From contig NZ_BDGT01000008.1 of NCBI RefSeq assembly GCF_001748285.1, forward strand, positions 1-64,000: 64,000 nt of DNA, read 5' to 3'. Source of the stretch: Thermogemmatispora onikobensis (lineage in GTDB: Bacteria; Chloroflexota; Ktedonobacteria; Ktedonobacterales; Ktedonobacteraceae). The notes below the pieces were generated by a model. The model was not told where the DNA came from, ran no database searches, and saw only the letters and a list, made by a program, of their open reading frames with translations. The position numbers and the translations under genes are program-made. Shown here piece after piece: positions 7,857 through 15,760 of the stretch. The number at the start of each line of letters is the position of its first letter. The stretch's first letter is position 1.

Positions 7857-8000
7857 GAGTGGCGACAGAAGAGTACCACTGCGCCAACCCAGAACCGGGT
7901 GCTATAATAGGACTATCCGCCCGGCATGCACAGAAACTGAGATGTGGCAGGTCAGTCGGGGCGCCAGCTCGCGCCGATGACTCCGACCTTGCTGCTATGG

Positions 8001-8006
8001 TACAAT
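8001..8006 (+). promoter_or_regulatory. Extended -10 promoter candidate before the gene at 8039
   Basis: TGG-TACAAT forms an extended -10 with a start near 8013, giving a 26-base leader. A second extended -10 (TGC-TATAAT) is at 7903-7908. No good -35 is seen for either. Confidence 0.4.
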
Positions 8007-8038
8007 CCTATCCACTAGATCGCTAGCGGGAGAGAGAG

Positions 8039-8875
8039 ATGAGCAAGTTTTCGAATATGCTGAGCCAGGCACGGCGAGGCCAGAGCGGCGGCGCCATTGG
8101 CTTCTTCGGGAGCAAAAGCCGGCCAACGGTCAAGCCCCGCGCCGCCGCTCTGCTGATTGAGTTTCCCGCCGTCAATGCTGGCGAGGCGGAAGCCGCTATC
8201 AAAGCCGGCGCCAACGGCCTGCTCTTTCATTGGTCTGGCTCTTCCCTGGATAGCGCCAGCCTCGCGACACTCAAAGAGCTGAGCGAGACCATCCAAAGCC
8301 AGGACGAGAACGCCGCCCTCGGTCTGCGCCTCCTCGGCAACGGCGTCGGTATCGAGCGGAAAACGCTAGAGTCGCTCAAAGAGCATGGAGTCCATTTCTT
8401 GATCGTGCCGCTCCAGGCTCCGGCTCGCCTACTGAGCACACACCTGAAAGACTTCGATCTGGCAGTGACGCTACCCTGGCGCGGGAACGATCCCCTCTAT
8501 CCTCTGGTAGTACGTAACCTGAGCGCGTTCGAGGGGATCTCGGCCCTGCACTTCGATGGGCGAGAGCTACCGCTTGAGCGCCTCAGCATCGAAGAGGCGC
8601 TTGGCTACCGCGCCATACGCGAGGCGCTGCGCCTGCCAGCTCTCATGAGTCTGACATCCCTCGCGGGAGAGGCCGCCGCCTATGGTCTGCTGGCGCTGGG
8701 CATCCAGGCAGTGATTGTGCCAGCCAGCGAGAGCGTCACAGCGACGACTCAGCGTATCCAGGAGCTGCGCGAGTGGCTGGAGAAGGCCCACCAGGAGGAA
8801 GAAAAAGAGCTTCCCCCGCCGACCGTGCCTCAGCCGTCGCTCCCGACCTCCTTTGAGGAAGAGGAAGAACCCTAG
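8039..8875 (+). CDS. Conserved hypothetical protein, possible TIM-barrel
   Basis: This is a 278-residue protein with alternating strand/helix periodicity. Examples are AALLIEFPAVNAGEAEAAIKAGANGLLFHW, LGLRLLGNGVG, GVHFLIVPL and YGLLALGIQAVIVPAS. The pattern suggests a (beta/alpha) barrel like nitronate-monooxygenase or tRNA-synthase-type proteins. No catalytic motif is recognised. The first 30 residues are basic and glycine-rich, and the C-terminus is a Pro/Glu-rich acidic tail. GGGAGAGAG precedes ATG 8039. The gene stands alone, divergent from the recombinase-like operon, so its context gives no role. Confidence 0.75.
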   Translation: MSKFSNMLSQARRGQSGGAIGFFGSKSRPTVKPRAAALLIEFPAVNAGEAEAAIKAGANGLLFHWSGSSLDSASLATLKELSETIQSQDENAALGLRLLGNGVGIERKTLESLKEHGVHFLIVPLQAPARLLSTHLKDFDLAVTLPWRGNDPLYPLVVRNLSAFEGISALHFDGRELPLERLSIEEALGYRAIREALRLPALMSLTSLAGEAAAYGLLALGIQAVIVPASESVTATTQRIQELREWLEKAHQEEEKELPPPTVPQPSLPTSFEEEEEP

Positions 8876-8954
8876 AGCGGCCTGCCAGGCCCTGTACGCC
8901 AGGTTGAGCGCGGGCCGGCCCGCCGGTCGAACCAATTGTGACCGGCTCAGTTCA

Positions 8955-9862
8955 TCACCAGATGATGAAAAGCCTCTGCACAGGCGAAGCCATGCTCGCT
9001 ACCGAACGGACGGCCTGGGCATAGCGCCCGCGCATCTGGCTGGCATGGCAGAGGAGTGCCTCGACTTTCTTGTCAATGACGGCGCTGATGTCTACTCAGT
9101 GGTTCGGCTGGTCACTGGCAAAGCAGTAGATCTGGCGGACGCGAGGCGGCCAGCGCATCCAGGGTACAAAGGCCGACCGCACGGTGGTCAGGATGTACCT
9201 GATAACGCTGCTTGGGACCAAAGGTCAAGACGACCTCCGGCTTGAGGAGACGCACGATGCGGGCGATCTCGCGCCGCATCTGCAGCGACGGCTCAACGTC
9301 TCCATAAAGGCATGCCGCCGGGGACCCCTGGATTCATCCAGGGGAGGAAAGCGGCTCTCTCCTTTCTCTCATCCTGGGGTTGACATCTTCAGCTCTCCTG
9401 TGGTCTCCCAGCAACGGCTGTGCCTCACCGTGCAGCGGGCGGGGGAGCAGAGCGGGTCAACCCAGCCACGGTGCTGTACTGTCCTACGGGACAGTGGGCT
9501 GCCGTCAACCAGCCTTGAAGCCCGGGCCGATGCGGCTGCGGGCAAGCCCCTGGCTTGAGCCAGGGGTCGTTGTTAACCGACATAGTCGAGAAAAAGCACC
9601 TACCTGGTGCACCCCCAGTACTTCCGCCGCCCGCCGCTGCTCGGCCTCGCGAATCACAGCCAGCCGCTCCGGCGTCATGGTTGGGTCATTGCTGCCCCGC
9701 TGCCCACGAGTGGCCGGGAGATAGCTGACCTCGCATCCCCGGGCAGTCAGGCGGGCAATGGTCCCACCGCAGAGAGAGAAACCCGGCATCATCGGGATGG
9801 GCCATGACGACCAGGATACGCTGGCCACCAGGGGGAAGAAGGAGGTCACTGTCCTCTCCCAT
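8955..9862 (-). pseudogene. PIG-L (LmbE-like) deacetylase pseudogene, frameshifted and split by a small mobile element
   Basis: The PIG-L family removes N-acetyl groups from sugar substrates using a zinc site. The 5' part begins at ATG 9862 (ribosome site GAGGAGG) and carries RILVVMAHPDD. One extra T then shifts the frame before SLCGGTIARLTARG and AAEVLGVHQV. An IS605-derived element (9314-9573) interrupts it. Beyond the element the coding resumes with PEVVLTFGPKQRYQVHPDHRAVG, then a further frame change, a TGA, and VDISAVIDKKVEALLCHASQM. All recognisable family blocks are present in order but cannot be translated as one protein. The gene followed the TIM-barrel gene closely (10-base gap), so the two probably formed an operon. 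Confidence 0.85.
9314..9573. mobile_element. Non-autonomous IS200/IS605-derived element inside the PIG-L gene
   Basis: The roughly 260-base insert carries a hairpin at each end: CCCCTGG...CCAGGGG at 9325-9344 and again at 9547-9566, the latter followed by tcgttgttaac. It has no transposase or TnpB frame. It also contains a small hairpin (actgtcc/ggacagt near 9478-9494). The left end repeats the block at 3936-3978. Flanks on both sides are parts of one PIG-L gene, which defines the insertion. Confidence 0.7.
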
Positions 9863-9872
9863 TGTTTCCTCC

Positions 9873-10859
9873 TCACTCATCTCCCAGGCGTGGAATAGCG
9901 AAATGCTTGCCGGTCTGCCAGTGCAACTGGCGCCGGGGAATGCTCCGCAGCAGTTGCCTGGTGAGCTGCCAGACCCCCTCGGGATCACTATTGTTGCGCC
10001 AGTAGTAATAGCAGGCGACTTCATCAGGTTCAGCCCGTAGCGCCAGCTGGAAGAGCCTCGGGAGTTCTTGCTGGCCGTCTTCATCCAGATCGAAGTTCTG
10101 CAGCCAGAGCAGGCTGCGCTTCTGATGCTGACGCGCTAGATCAACAAGCTCCCGCTCCCCCCGCTCAGCGCTGCTCGTCGCAACCTCAGCAGCTTGAGGC
10201 TGCTGGCGAGACCACCGCCGCAGGTGGAGGCCCAACATGTCCAGGTCTGGCAAGAGAGCGAGATCCTCAACCAGGCTGGCATCGTAGGAGGGGAGCACAA
10301 TCACAGTCCTGACATGCTTGTCCAGACCTTTAATGTAGGTACAGAGATCGCTCAAGAAGGTCACCCAGGAGCGGCGACGAAAGCCCGCCAGGTCGGTCAC
10401 ATCAGGACAAAGCGCCCGACACACCGAGCAGAAGCAGGTGATTTCGCCGTAGTGTGGCTCGTCGAGCAGGATGCCGTTAATGGGATAGGTATTTAAATAG
10501 AAAGTAAGCTCCTGGAAGAGCCAGCGGCGAAAGGGCTCGTGGTTGAAGCAGGTGAGGTCGTGATAACGACCGTGATGGTCCAGCACACGTGACTCGGGGT
10601 GATGGAACGTATACCAGCTCGGCGCCGGCGAGGGGGTGGCGAAGAGGTTGCCATGCTGGCCCGGACTCAGGTAGACTTTGAGGCCCACGTCTTGCGCGAG
10701 CAGCAGACCGCGCTCCAGGTCGCGCGGCCAGTAGTGACGTTCTTCATCTTGAATGCTGTAAACAATACTGCTGGCGCCCGCAGCGCGAATCTGCTCAAAG
10801 TCCCGTTTGACGAGGTCAGGATGAAAGAGCGAGTGGAAATAAGCAACAGTAATGTCCAT
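9873..10859 (-). CDS. Putative TIM-barrel glycoside-hydrolase-like protein
   Basis: The 328-residue product is organised like family-42-type and related glycosidases. It has an N-terminal VAYFHSLFHPDLVKRDFEQI, a central NGILLDEPHYGE followed by a Cys-rich CFCSVCRALCPD segment, and strand-like repeats such as VRTVIVLPSYDA and SLLWLQNFDLDE. The acidic LLDEPHYGE segment is the likely active-site strand. I chose ATG 10859 (MDITVAYF), preceded by GGTGAG; longer upstream frames are low quality. It is followed within 10 bases by the PIG-L pseudogene, so the pair may have deacetylated and processed a sugar. The precise activity is unknown. Confidence 0.7.
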   Translation of the reverse strand: MDITVAYFHSLFHPDLVKRDFEQIRAAGASSIVYSIQDEERHYWPRDLERGLLLAQDVGLKVYLSPGQHGNLFATPSPAPSWYTFHHPESRVLDHHGRYHDLTCFNHEPFRRWLFQELTFYLNTYPINGILLDEPHYGEITCFCSVCRALCPDVTDLAGFRRRSWVTFLSDLCTYIKGLDKHVRTVIVLPSYDASLVEDLALLPDLDMLGLHLRRWSRQQPQAAEVATSSAERGERELVDLARQHQKRSLLWLQNFDLDEDGQQELPRLFQLALRAEPDEVACYYYWRNNSDPEGVWQLTRQLLRSIPRRQLHWQTGKHFAIPRLGDE

Positions 10860-11082
10860 GACGCTCACCAGGCAAGCGGTCCAGGATAGGTGGTGCGGAG
10901 ACCGATTTCTGCTCGTGCTGAGCGAGCAGCTTGGCTCTGTTGGGAAATAGCTCGCTGGTAGTATACCACAGGTGGGACAGAATAGTTCTCCCACGAGCGA
11001 AAAAGGACTAACTTCCTTCTCTGGAACGGCTTTCTTGACAGCCTGGCCAGGAAGCGGCACAATCCAGACGAAGGGAATGGTT

Positions 11083-12021
11083 ATGGCTATGGCTATGCAA
11101 TGGCAATGGTTACAACTGGGGAGAAGCTGCACGGTACGCGCCTACGCCAAGATCAATCTGACGCTTGATGTTCTCGGTCGGCGCGCCGATGGCTACCACG
11201 CGCTGGCGACGGTGATGCAGACGGTCGATCTCTACGACACGCTCTCTTTGACGCTGCGCGAGGATGGGCAGGTACGCCTGGCCTGCACCCAGCCTGAGCT
11301 GCGTACGGAGGACAATCTGGCACTCCGCGCAGCGAGGCTGCTCCGGGAACATACCGGCGAACAGCGCGGCGTGCTGATCGAGTTGCAGAAGCGCATTCCG
11401 AGCGCCGCCGGCCTGGGCGGAGGAAGCAGTGACGCCGCCGCGGCTCTCCTGGCTCTGACACGCCTGTGGCAGCTGCAACTGACTTCAGAGGAGCTGATGA
11501 AGCTGGCCGCCTCGCTCGGCTCGGATGTGCCTTTCTTTCTCTATGGAGGGTTGGCCCTCTGTGAGGGCCGGGGCGAGCTGGTGACCCCTTTGCCTCCTTG
11601 CTGGCCCGCCGAGCTGCGCTGGCTGGTGCTGCTGAAGCCAGCGATCAGTGTGGCAACTGCTGGGGTCTTTGGAGCTTTGACGGCGCGCGACTACAGCGAT
11701 GGCTCGCATACGCAGGCGGTCTGCGCGGCTTTGCAGGCACAGCGGATGCCTGACCTGTCTCACCTTCACAATGGTCTTGAGCGCGGGGTCCTGGAGCGCT
11801 ATGCCGAGGTGGCCGCCGGGCGGGCCGCGCTTCTGGAGGCCGGGGCTCCTTTCGTCCGCCTTTCGGGCAGCGGTCCAACGCTCTTTACGGCGCTGGCCAA
11901 CCTCGAGGAGGCTCATCGTCTCTGGCTCCGTCTCCACAAGCAGGGCTACGAGGTCTATCTCACTCAGGCGGTCTCTCCTTCCTCAGCATCCCTGACGCTG
12001 GCTGCTGTGGCCGCTCGCTAA
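11083..12021 (+). CDS. ispE: 4-diphosphocytidyl-2-C-methyl-D-erythritol kinase
   Basis: IspE phosphorylates CDP-methylerythritol in the non-mevalonate isoprenoid pathway. The 312-residue protein starts its fold at VRAYAKINLTLDVLGRR and has the GHMP-kinase ATP loop PSAAGLGGGSSDAAAAL at about residues 106-122. FLYGGLALCEGRGE and the C-terminal VRLSGSGPTLFTAL also match. The start region is ATGGTTATGGCTATGGCTATG. The second ATG (11083) sits six bases after AAGGGA and was chosen, but three others are possible and add or remove only a few residues. The gene diverges from the TIM-barrel gene. No other isoprenoid gene is nearby. Confidence 0.95.
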   Translation: MAMAMQWQWLQLGRSCTVRAYAKINLTLDVLGRRADGYHALATVMQTVDLYDTLSLTLREDGQVRLACTQPELRTEDNLALRAARLLREHTGEQRGVLIELQKRIPSAAGLGGGSSDAAAALLALTRLWQLQLTSEELMKLAASLGSDVPFFLYGGLALCEGRGELVTPLPPCWPAELRWLVLLKPAISVATAGVFGALTARDYSDGSHTQAVCAALQAQRMPDLSHLHNGLERGVLERYAEVAAGRAALLEAGAPFVRLSGSGPTLFTALANLEEAHRLWLRLHKQGYEVYLTQAVSPSSASLTLAAVAAR

Positions 12022-12055
12022 GCCGCTTTGGGCTGCTGCAAGCTGGCCAGCGCAC

Positions 12056-12085
12056 TCGACGCGCTAAAGCACCCTTTGTTATAAT
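12056..12085 (+). promoter_or_regulatory. Promoter before the zinc-ribbon protein gene
   Basis: TGT-TATAAT gives a perfect extended -10 at 12080-12085, with a weak -35 (TCGACG) 18 bases upstream. Confidence 0.6.
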
Positions 12086-12138
12086 GCCCGTATCGACAGT
12101 CAGTTTGCCAGCGTTGTTCAGCGCCAGAGGAGGCCACA

Positions 12139-13101
12139 ATGAGTAGCATCTGGGACTCACTCCACCGCGGCCTGGAGAAGGCTTCTAAAGAAGCCGCCCG
12201 CATGGGACGTATTCGCTATCTGCGGAGCACGATCGAGCGACTCAAGCGCGATTTCAGCCAGCAGGAAAGTGGTCTGGTGGCAAGGACTCGCGAGCTGTAT
12301 GAGATGGGTCAGCTGCACCAGAGCGAGCTGATGCCTTTCTGTGAGGCCCTGGCTAGCCTACAACAGCAGTTGAGCGAGGTCCAAAAAGAGCTGCAGAGCT
12401 TGCAAAGCGGGTCTGAGACCACAACCCGAGGTCAAACGGACATTATTACAAGCTATCCTGTCCCGGAGCCGGGAACGTTGCCAGCCTGGACCCCTCCCGG
12501 CAGCGGTGGAGAGCGAGAGTCAACAGCAAGCAGCCATCCTCTTTACAGTCCTGAGATTGGAGAGGAGCCAGCAGCCCAGATCGCCCCTCCACCACCTCCT
12601 CCTCCTGGCAGCATGCCTTTTCCTCCCCCTCTTAGCAGTACTGCCTATCCTACTATCTCTACGCCTCCCGTCGGCAGCAGTCCAATCTACCCCACCGTTC
12701 CAGCATCTCCGCTTGCTCCCGTCCATCAGGACAAAGGCGGAGTCACTGGCCCTGGAGAGATGGCGGCAACGCCCGGGCAGGCTACTGCCTTGCCCCTGAG
12801 CGGCAGCCTTTGCCCTTCCTGTAAGGCCAGCATGCCGCCTGGGGTACGCTTTTGCACAAGGTGCGGGCAGGCCCTCGTCATGGTAGCGAAGCCAGGTCCT
12901 TCCTCCGAGCCAGAGCCTGGCCTGACTCAACAGCCAACGATCGCTATCCCTCCTCCAGTAGCTCCCCCGGCTACTGCCATTGATCCAGCGAGCATCAACA
13001 ACCAGGAGACAGTACTGCAGCCTCCCCCAGGCCAACCGGTCCAGGGAGGTTCGCCTGACGCGCCTACCAGCGCAAGCGACCCACATGAGGGACGCCCCTG
13101 A
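12139..13101 (+). CDS. Coiled-coil, proline-rich zinc-ribbon protein
   Basis: The 320-residue protein has three parts. Residues 1-95 are helical and charged, with a heptad-like coiled coil (LRSTIERLKRDFSQQE... LQQQLSEVQKELQSLQ). A Pro/Ser-rich linker of about 130 residues follows. Then comes a zinc ribbon with two CxxC knuckles (CPSCKASMPPGVRFCTRCGQ) at about residues 231-250, and another Pro-rich tail. Zinc ribbons of this form occur in many bacterial scaffold or membrane-associated proteins and do not give a function. There is no membrane helix. AGGAGG precedes ATG 12139. It precedes the GT9 cluster but has its own promoter and a 186-base gap. Confidence 0.8.
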   Translation: MSSIWDSLHRGLEKASKEAARMGRIRYLRSTIERLKRDFSQQESGLVARTRELYEMGQLHQSELMPFCEALASLQQQLSEVQKELQSLQSGSETTTRGQTDIITSYPVPEPGTLPAWTPPGSGGERESTASSHPLYSPEIGEEPAAQIAPPPPPPPGSMPFPPPLSSTAYPTISTPPVGSSPIYPTVPASPLAPVHQDKGGVTGPGEMAATPGQATALPLSGSLCPSCKASMPPGVRFCTRCGQALVMVAKPGPSSEPEPGLTQQPTIAIPPPVAPPATAIDPASINNQETVLQPPPGQPVQGGSPDAPTSASDPHEGRP

Positions 13102-13287
13102 TTGCAGAAGGTGGGGAGACGCTATCAGCGGCAGGGCAGGCTGCGCCATGCGATAATGGCCAGGACAGGCGACAACTGTTTGCCTAAAGCATAGAAGACG
13201 GTTGATAACCAATCTTTCTTGATTTTCAGGTTTTACATCATCATATATGACATATATAGATGGGAAGTGAGGAAGAGCACGAACACT

Positions 13288-14502
13288 ATGCCTGGAGCTG
13301 CTCTGCGCCAGCATGTGGTGAGTTTGCTTTGCTACATGCTGCGCCTCCCTTTCGCCTGTTTCAATATTGTCGAGCGCCGGCTCCGGCGACGGGCCTGGCG
13401 TGAGCCGCGCCGAATTGTGCTGATTAAGCCCTGTTGTTTGGGCGATCTACTGATGACAACGCCGCTGCTCGAGGTGCTGCGGGCGGCTTATCCCCAGGCC
13501 CAGATTACGTATGTGGCCAGCAGCTGGTCGAAGGTGGTGCCGGAGCATCATCCCGCCGTGGATGCAGTCCTGGATTGCGGGACGGTCGGTATCCCTGGGC
13601 GCTACCGCTTCTCAGCGTATCTGCGCTTTGCTCGCCTTCTACGCAGACAGCGTTTTGATCTGGCCTTCGTTCTGGATCGATCTCCGATGCTGACCCTGCT
13701 CCCCTGGCTGGCGGGTATTCCCCGCCGTGTGGGGCCGGACAGCCTGGGACGCGGCTTCTCACTGACCGATCGTGTGCCTGCTCCGGCTGCCCTGTCCGAC
13801 CTGCGTCATCAGGCTGAGCTGTATCTGGACCTGGCTCGTGCCCTCGGTTTGCCACAGAGACGGCCCCACATGCGCTTTGTGCCTACCAGTGAGGAGCGCC
13901 TGCGCGCTCGGGCCTTGCTCGCGCGTGACGCCAGTCGGGAGGCCGAGCCACGTCTGCAGGTCGCCCTCTTGCCCGGCGGCGGCTCTAATCCAGGGATGAC
14001 TTTGACGGCCAAGCGCTGGCCAGTTGCGCGCTATCGCGACCTGGTGCAGCGCCTGGTGAGCGAGTTGGAGGCTCGCGTGTTGCTGGTTGGAGGTCCAGAG
14101 GATCGCGCCGTCAATGAGGAGGTGCTGGCCGGTCTGGCAGCCCCCCCAGGCCGCGTGCTCAATCTGGCAGGAGAGACCAGCTTTGGCGAACTGGCGGCCA
14201 TTTTTGAGCAGTGCGCTCTCTTCATCGGTAACGATAGCAGCCCGATGCATCTGGCCACCGCTGTGGGCATCCCAGTGATTGCCCTTTTCGGTCCGACCAG
14301 TCCACAGGAGTATGGCCCCTATCCCCTGGATGAGCCGCACCACGTGGCTCTCTGGCAGCATCCGCGTGGAGAGCCTTGCTTTTTCTTGGGTCGCATGCGC
14401 GCCTGCCCGGAATGCACCTGCATGCAGGCGCTCAGCGTCGATACGGTCTGGCAGGCCGTGCGGCAACTGCTGCCCAGTCCTGAACGGGGGGGAATTCGAT
14501 GA
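13288..14502 (+). CDS. GT9 family (heptosyltransferase-like) glycosyltransferase 1
   Basis: This is a GT-B fold glycosyltransferase of family 9, which includes the LPS heptosyltransferases. In the 404-residue product an N-terminal hydrophobic/basic helix (LLCYMLRLPFACFNIVERRLRRRAW) probably docks it on the membrane. The fold starts at RRIVLIKPCCLGDLLMTTPLLEVLRAAYP. The nucleotide-sugar half contains VALLPGGGSNPG, KRWPVARYRDL, LVGGPEDRAV and LFIGNDSSPMHLATAVGIPVIALFGPTSP. ATG 13288 follows AGGAAGAG. It opens a four-gene run of GT9 paralogues; its stop overlaps the next start as ATGA. The donor could be ADP-heptose or another sugar. Confidence 0.92.
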   Translation: MPGAALRQHVVSLLCYMLRLPFACFNIVERRLRRRAWREPRRIVLIKPCCLGDLLMTTPLLEVLRAAYPQAQITYVASSWSKVVPEHHPAVDAVLDCGTVGIPGRYRFSAYLRFARLLRRQRFDLAFVLDRSPMLTLLPWLAGIPRRVGPDSLGRGFSLTDRVPAPAALSDLRHQAELYLDLARALGLPQRRPHMRFVPTSEERLRARALLARDASREAEPRLQVALLPGGGSNPGMTLTAKRWPVARYRDLVQRLVSELEARVLLVGGPEDRAVNEEVLAGLAAPPGRVLNLAGETSFGELAAIFEQCALFIGNDSSPMHLATAVGIPVIALFGPTSPQEYGPYPLDEPHHVALWQHPRGEPCFFLGRMRACPECTCMQALSVDTVWQAVRQLLPSPERGGIR

Positions 14503-15737
14503 TGATGCGAGAACGGCTACGTGGGGCGCTTCTGCTGCTGATCTATCTCTGTGGCCTGCCCGGGGCGTGGCTGGCACAGCGGCGCGCCCGACGTCCCCTC
14601 TCGTCTGCCCAGGCACCTCGCCTGCTGCTCCTACGCCCGGACCACCTGGGGGATCTGGTACTGACAACGCCAGCGCTGACAGCCCTCAAGGAGCGCTGCC
14701 CGACAGCCCAGGTGACGCTCTTTGTGGGACCCTGGTCACAGGCGGTTGTGATGGGTCATCCAGCAGCGGAGCGGGTCTTGACCTGCGCCTTCCCTGGCTT
14801 CCGGCGGGCGGCCCAGGGAGTCTTGGGACCCTACTGGCTGCTGCTGCGTCTGGCCTGGCAACTGCGGCGCGAGCGCTACGATCTGGCGATCAACCTGCGC
14901 CCTGATTTCTGGTGGGGTGCGGCCTTGATCTACCTGGCCGGTATCCCGCAGCGCGTCGGCTACGCGCTCGCCCCAGGCAGGCGTTTCCTGACGCACGCTT
15001 TGCCCTTCCCCGAAGGAGAGCATAGCACCTGCTCCAGTCTGCGTCTGGTAAGCACCGCGCTTGAATTGTTGGGTCAGGCCCCTCTCGCAGAGCCGTTTAC
15101 CCCTGAACGTTACCCGCTTCTTTTCAGGCCAACGGCTCAGGAAGAGGAACGGGTCGCTGCCCTGCTTGCGGAGGCCGGCCTGACAGGTGAGGTACCTTTC
15201 GCAGTCATCCATCCTGGTAGCGGGGCCGCTGTCAAGCTCTGGCGTCCAGCGGGCTGGGCCACCTGCGCTGTGACCTTGCTACGCCACTATGGCCTCCGGC
15301 TCGTCTTGACAGGTGCCTCCCACGAGCAGGCCCTGCTTCAGGAGATTGCTACCCTGGTTCGCCAGCAGCTCCGGGCCGGCGAGACGCCGCCTGTCTTGCT
15401 CTCCACCTTGAGCGTTGGAGAGCTGGCCGCCGTTCTGCGTCGCGCGCGGCTGGTGCTCGGGGTCGATAGCGGCCCTCTGCATGTGGCCGTCTCACAGGGG
15501 ACCCCCACCGTGGCCCTCTATGGCCCTGCCGACCCGTCTATCTTCGGCCCTTGGGGCAACCCCAGGCGCCATGTGGTCATTCTGGCAAGCGAGCGCTGCC
15601 CCACCTGTCCAAAACTTCCCTGCGGGCGCCTTGACATCCCGCCGCAGGCTTTGTCGGAGCATCCCTGCGTACGTCTGATCCCAGAGGAGCGCCTCCTTGC
15701 AGCGATAGAGCAACTCCTGCCAGCACGCATGTTGTAG
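14499..15737 (+). CDS. GT9 family glycosyltransferase 2
   Basis: The second paralogue has 412 residues. It has an N-terminal hydrophobic helix (LRGALLLLIYLCGLPGAWLA), then RLLLLRPDHLGDLVLTTPALTALKERCP, the GT9 acceptor-side signature. The C-terminal half has FAVIHPGSGAAVKLWRPAGWA, GVDSGPLHVAVSQGTPTVALYGP and a final CPTCPKLPCG Cys cluster. That cluster is typical of family members from Chloroflexota-like bacteria, in my recollection. The start overlaps the previous stop by four bases (ATGA), so translation is coupled. It differs enough from its neighbours that the four enzymes probably add different sugars or linkages. Confidence 0.92.
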   Translation: MMMRERLRGALLLLIYLCGLPGAWLAQRRARRPLSSAQAPRLLLLRPDHLGDLVLTTPALTALKERCPTAQVTLFVGPWSQAVVMGHPAAERVLTCAFPGFRRAAQGVLGPYWLLLRLAWQLRRERYDLAINLRPDFWWGAALIYLAGIPQRVGYALAPGRRFLTHALPFPEGEHSTCSSLRLVSTALELLGQAPLAEPFTPERYPLLFRPTAQEEERVAALLAEAGLTGEVPFAVIHPGSGAAVKLWRPAGWATCAVTLLRHYGLRLVLTGASHEQALLQEIATLVRQQLRAGETPPVLLSTLSVGELAAVLRRARLVLGVDSGPLHVAVSQGTPTVALYGPADPSIFGPWGNPRRHVVILASERCPTCPKLPCGRLDIPPQALSEHPCVRLIPEERLLAAIEQLLPARML

Positions 15738-15760
15738 AATAAGGATGGCACGCGAGAGGT

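Noticed and set aside
9314-9573. Possible CRISPR-like or riboswitch reading of the repeated CCCCTGG...CCAGGGG hairpins
   Set aside because: Only two hairpins with unequal spacing occur here and one elsewhere. They interrupt a gene and fit IS200/IS605 ends. No array or cas gene is present anywhere in the window.
9686-10084. Open frame that carries the PIG-L MAHPDD motif as if it were a short gene
   Set aside because: It is the frameshifted first part of the PIG-L pseudogene running back into the upstream gene's sequence, not a separate protein.
13759-14667. Long minus-strand open frame (302 codons) inside the first two GT9 genes
   Set aside because: It is antisense to two well-supported GT9 genes, lacks a ribosome site and shows biased low-complexity composition (Gln/His/Gly/Pro-rich). 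It is a by-product of high GC content.
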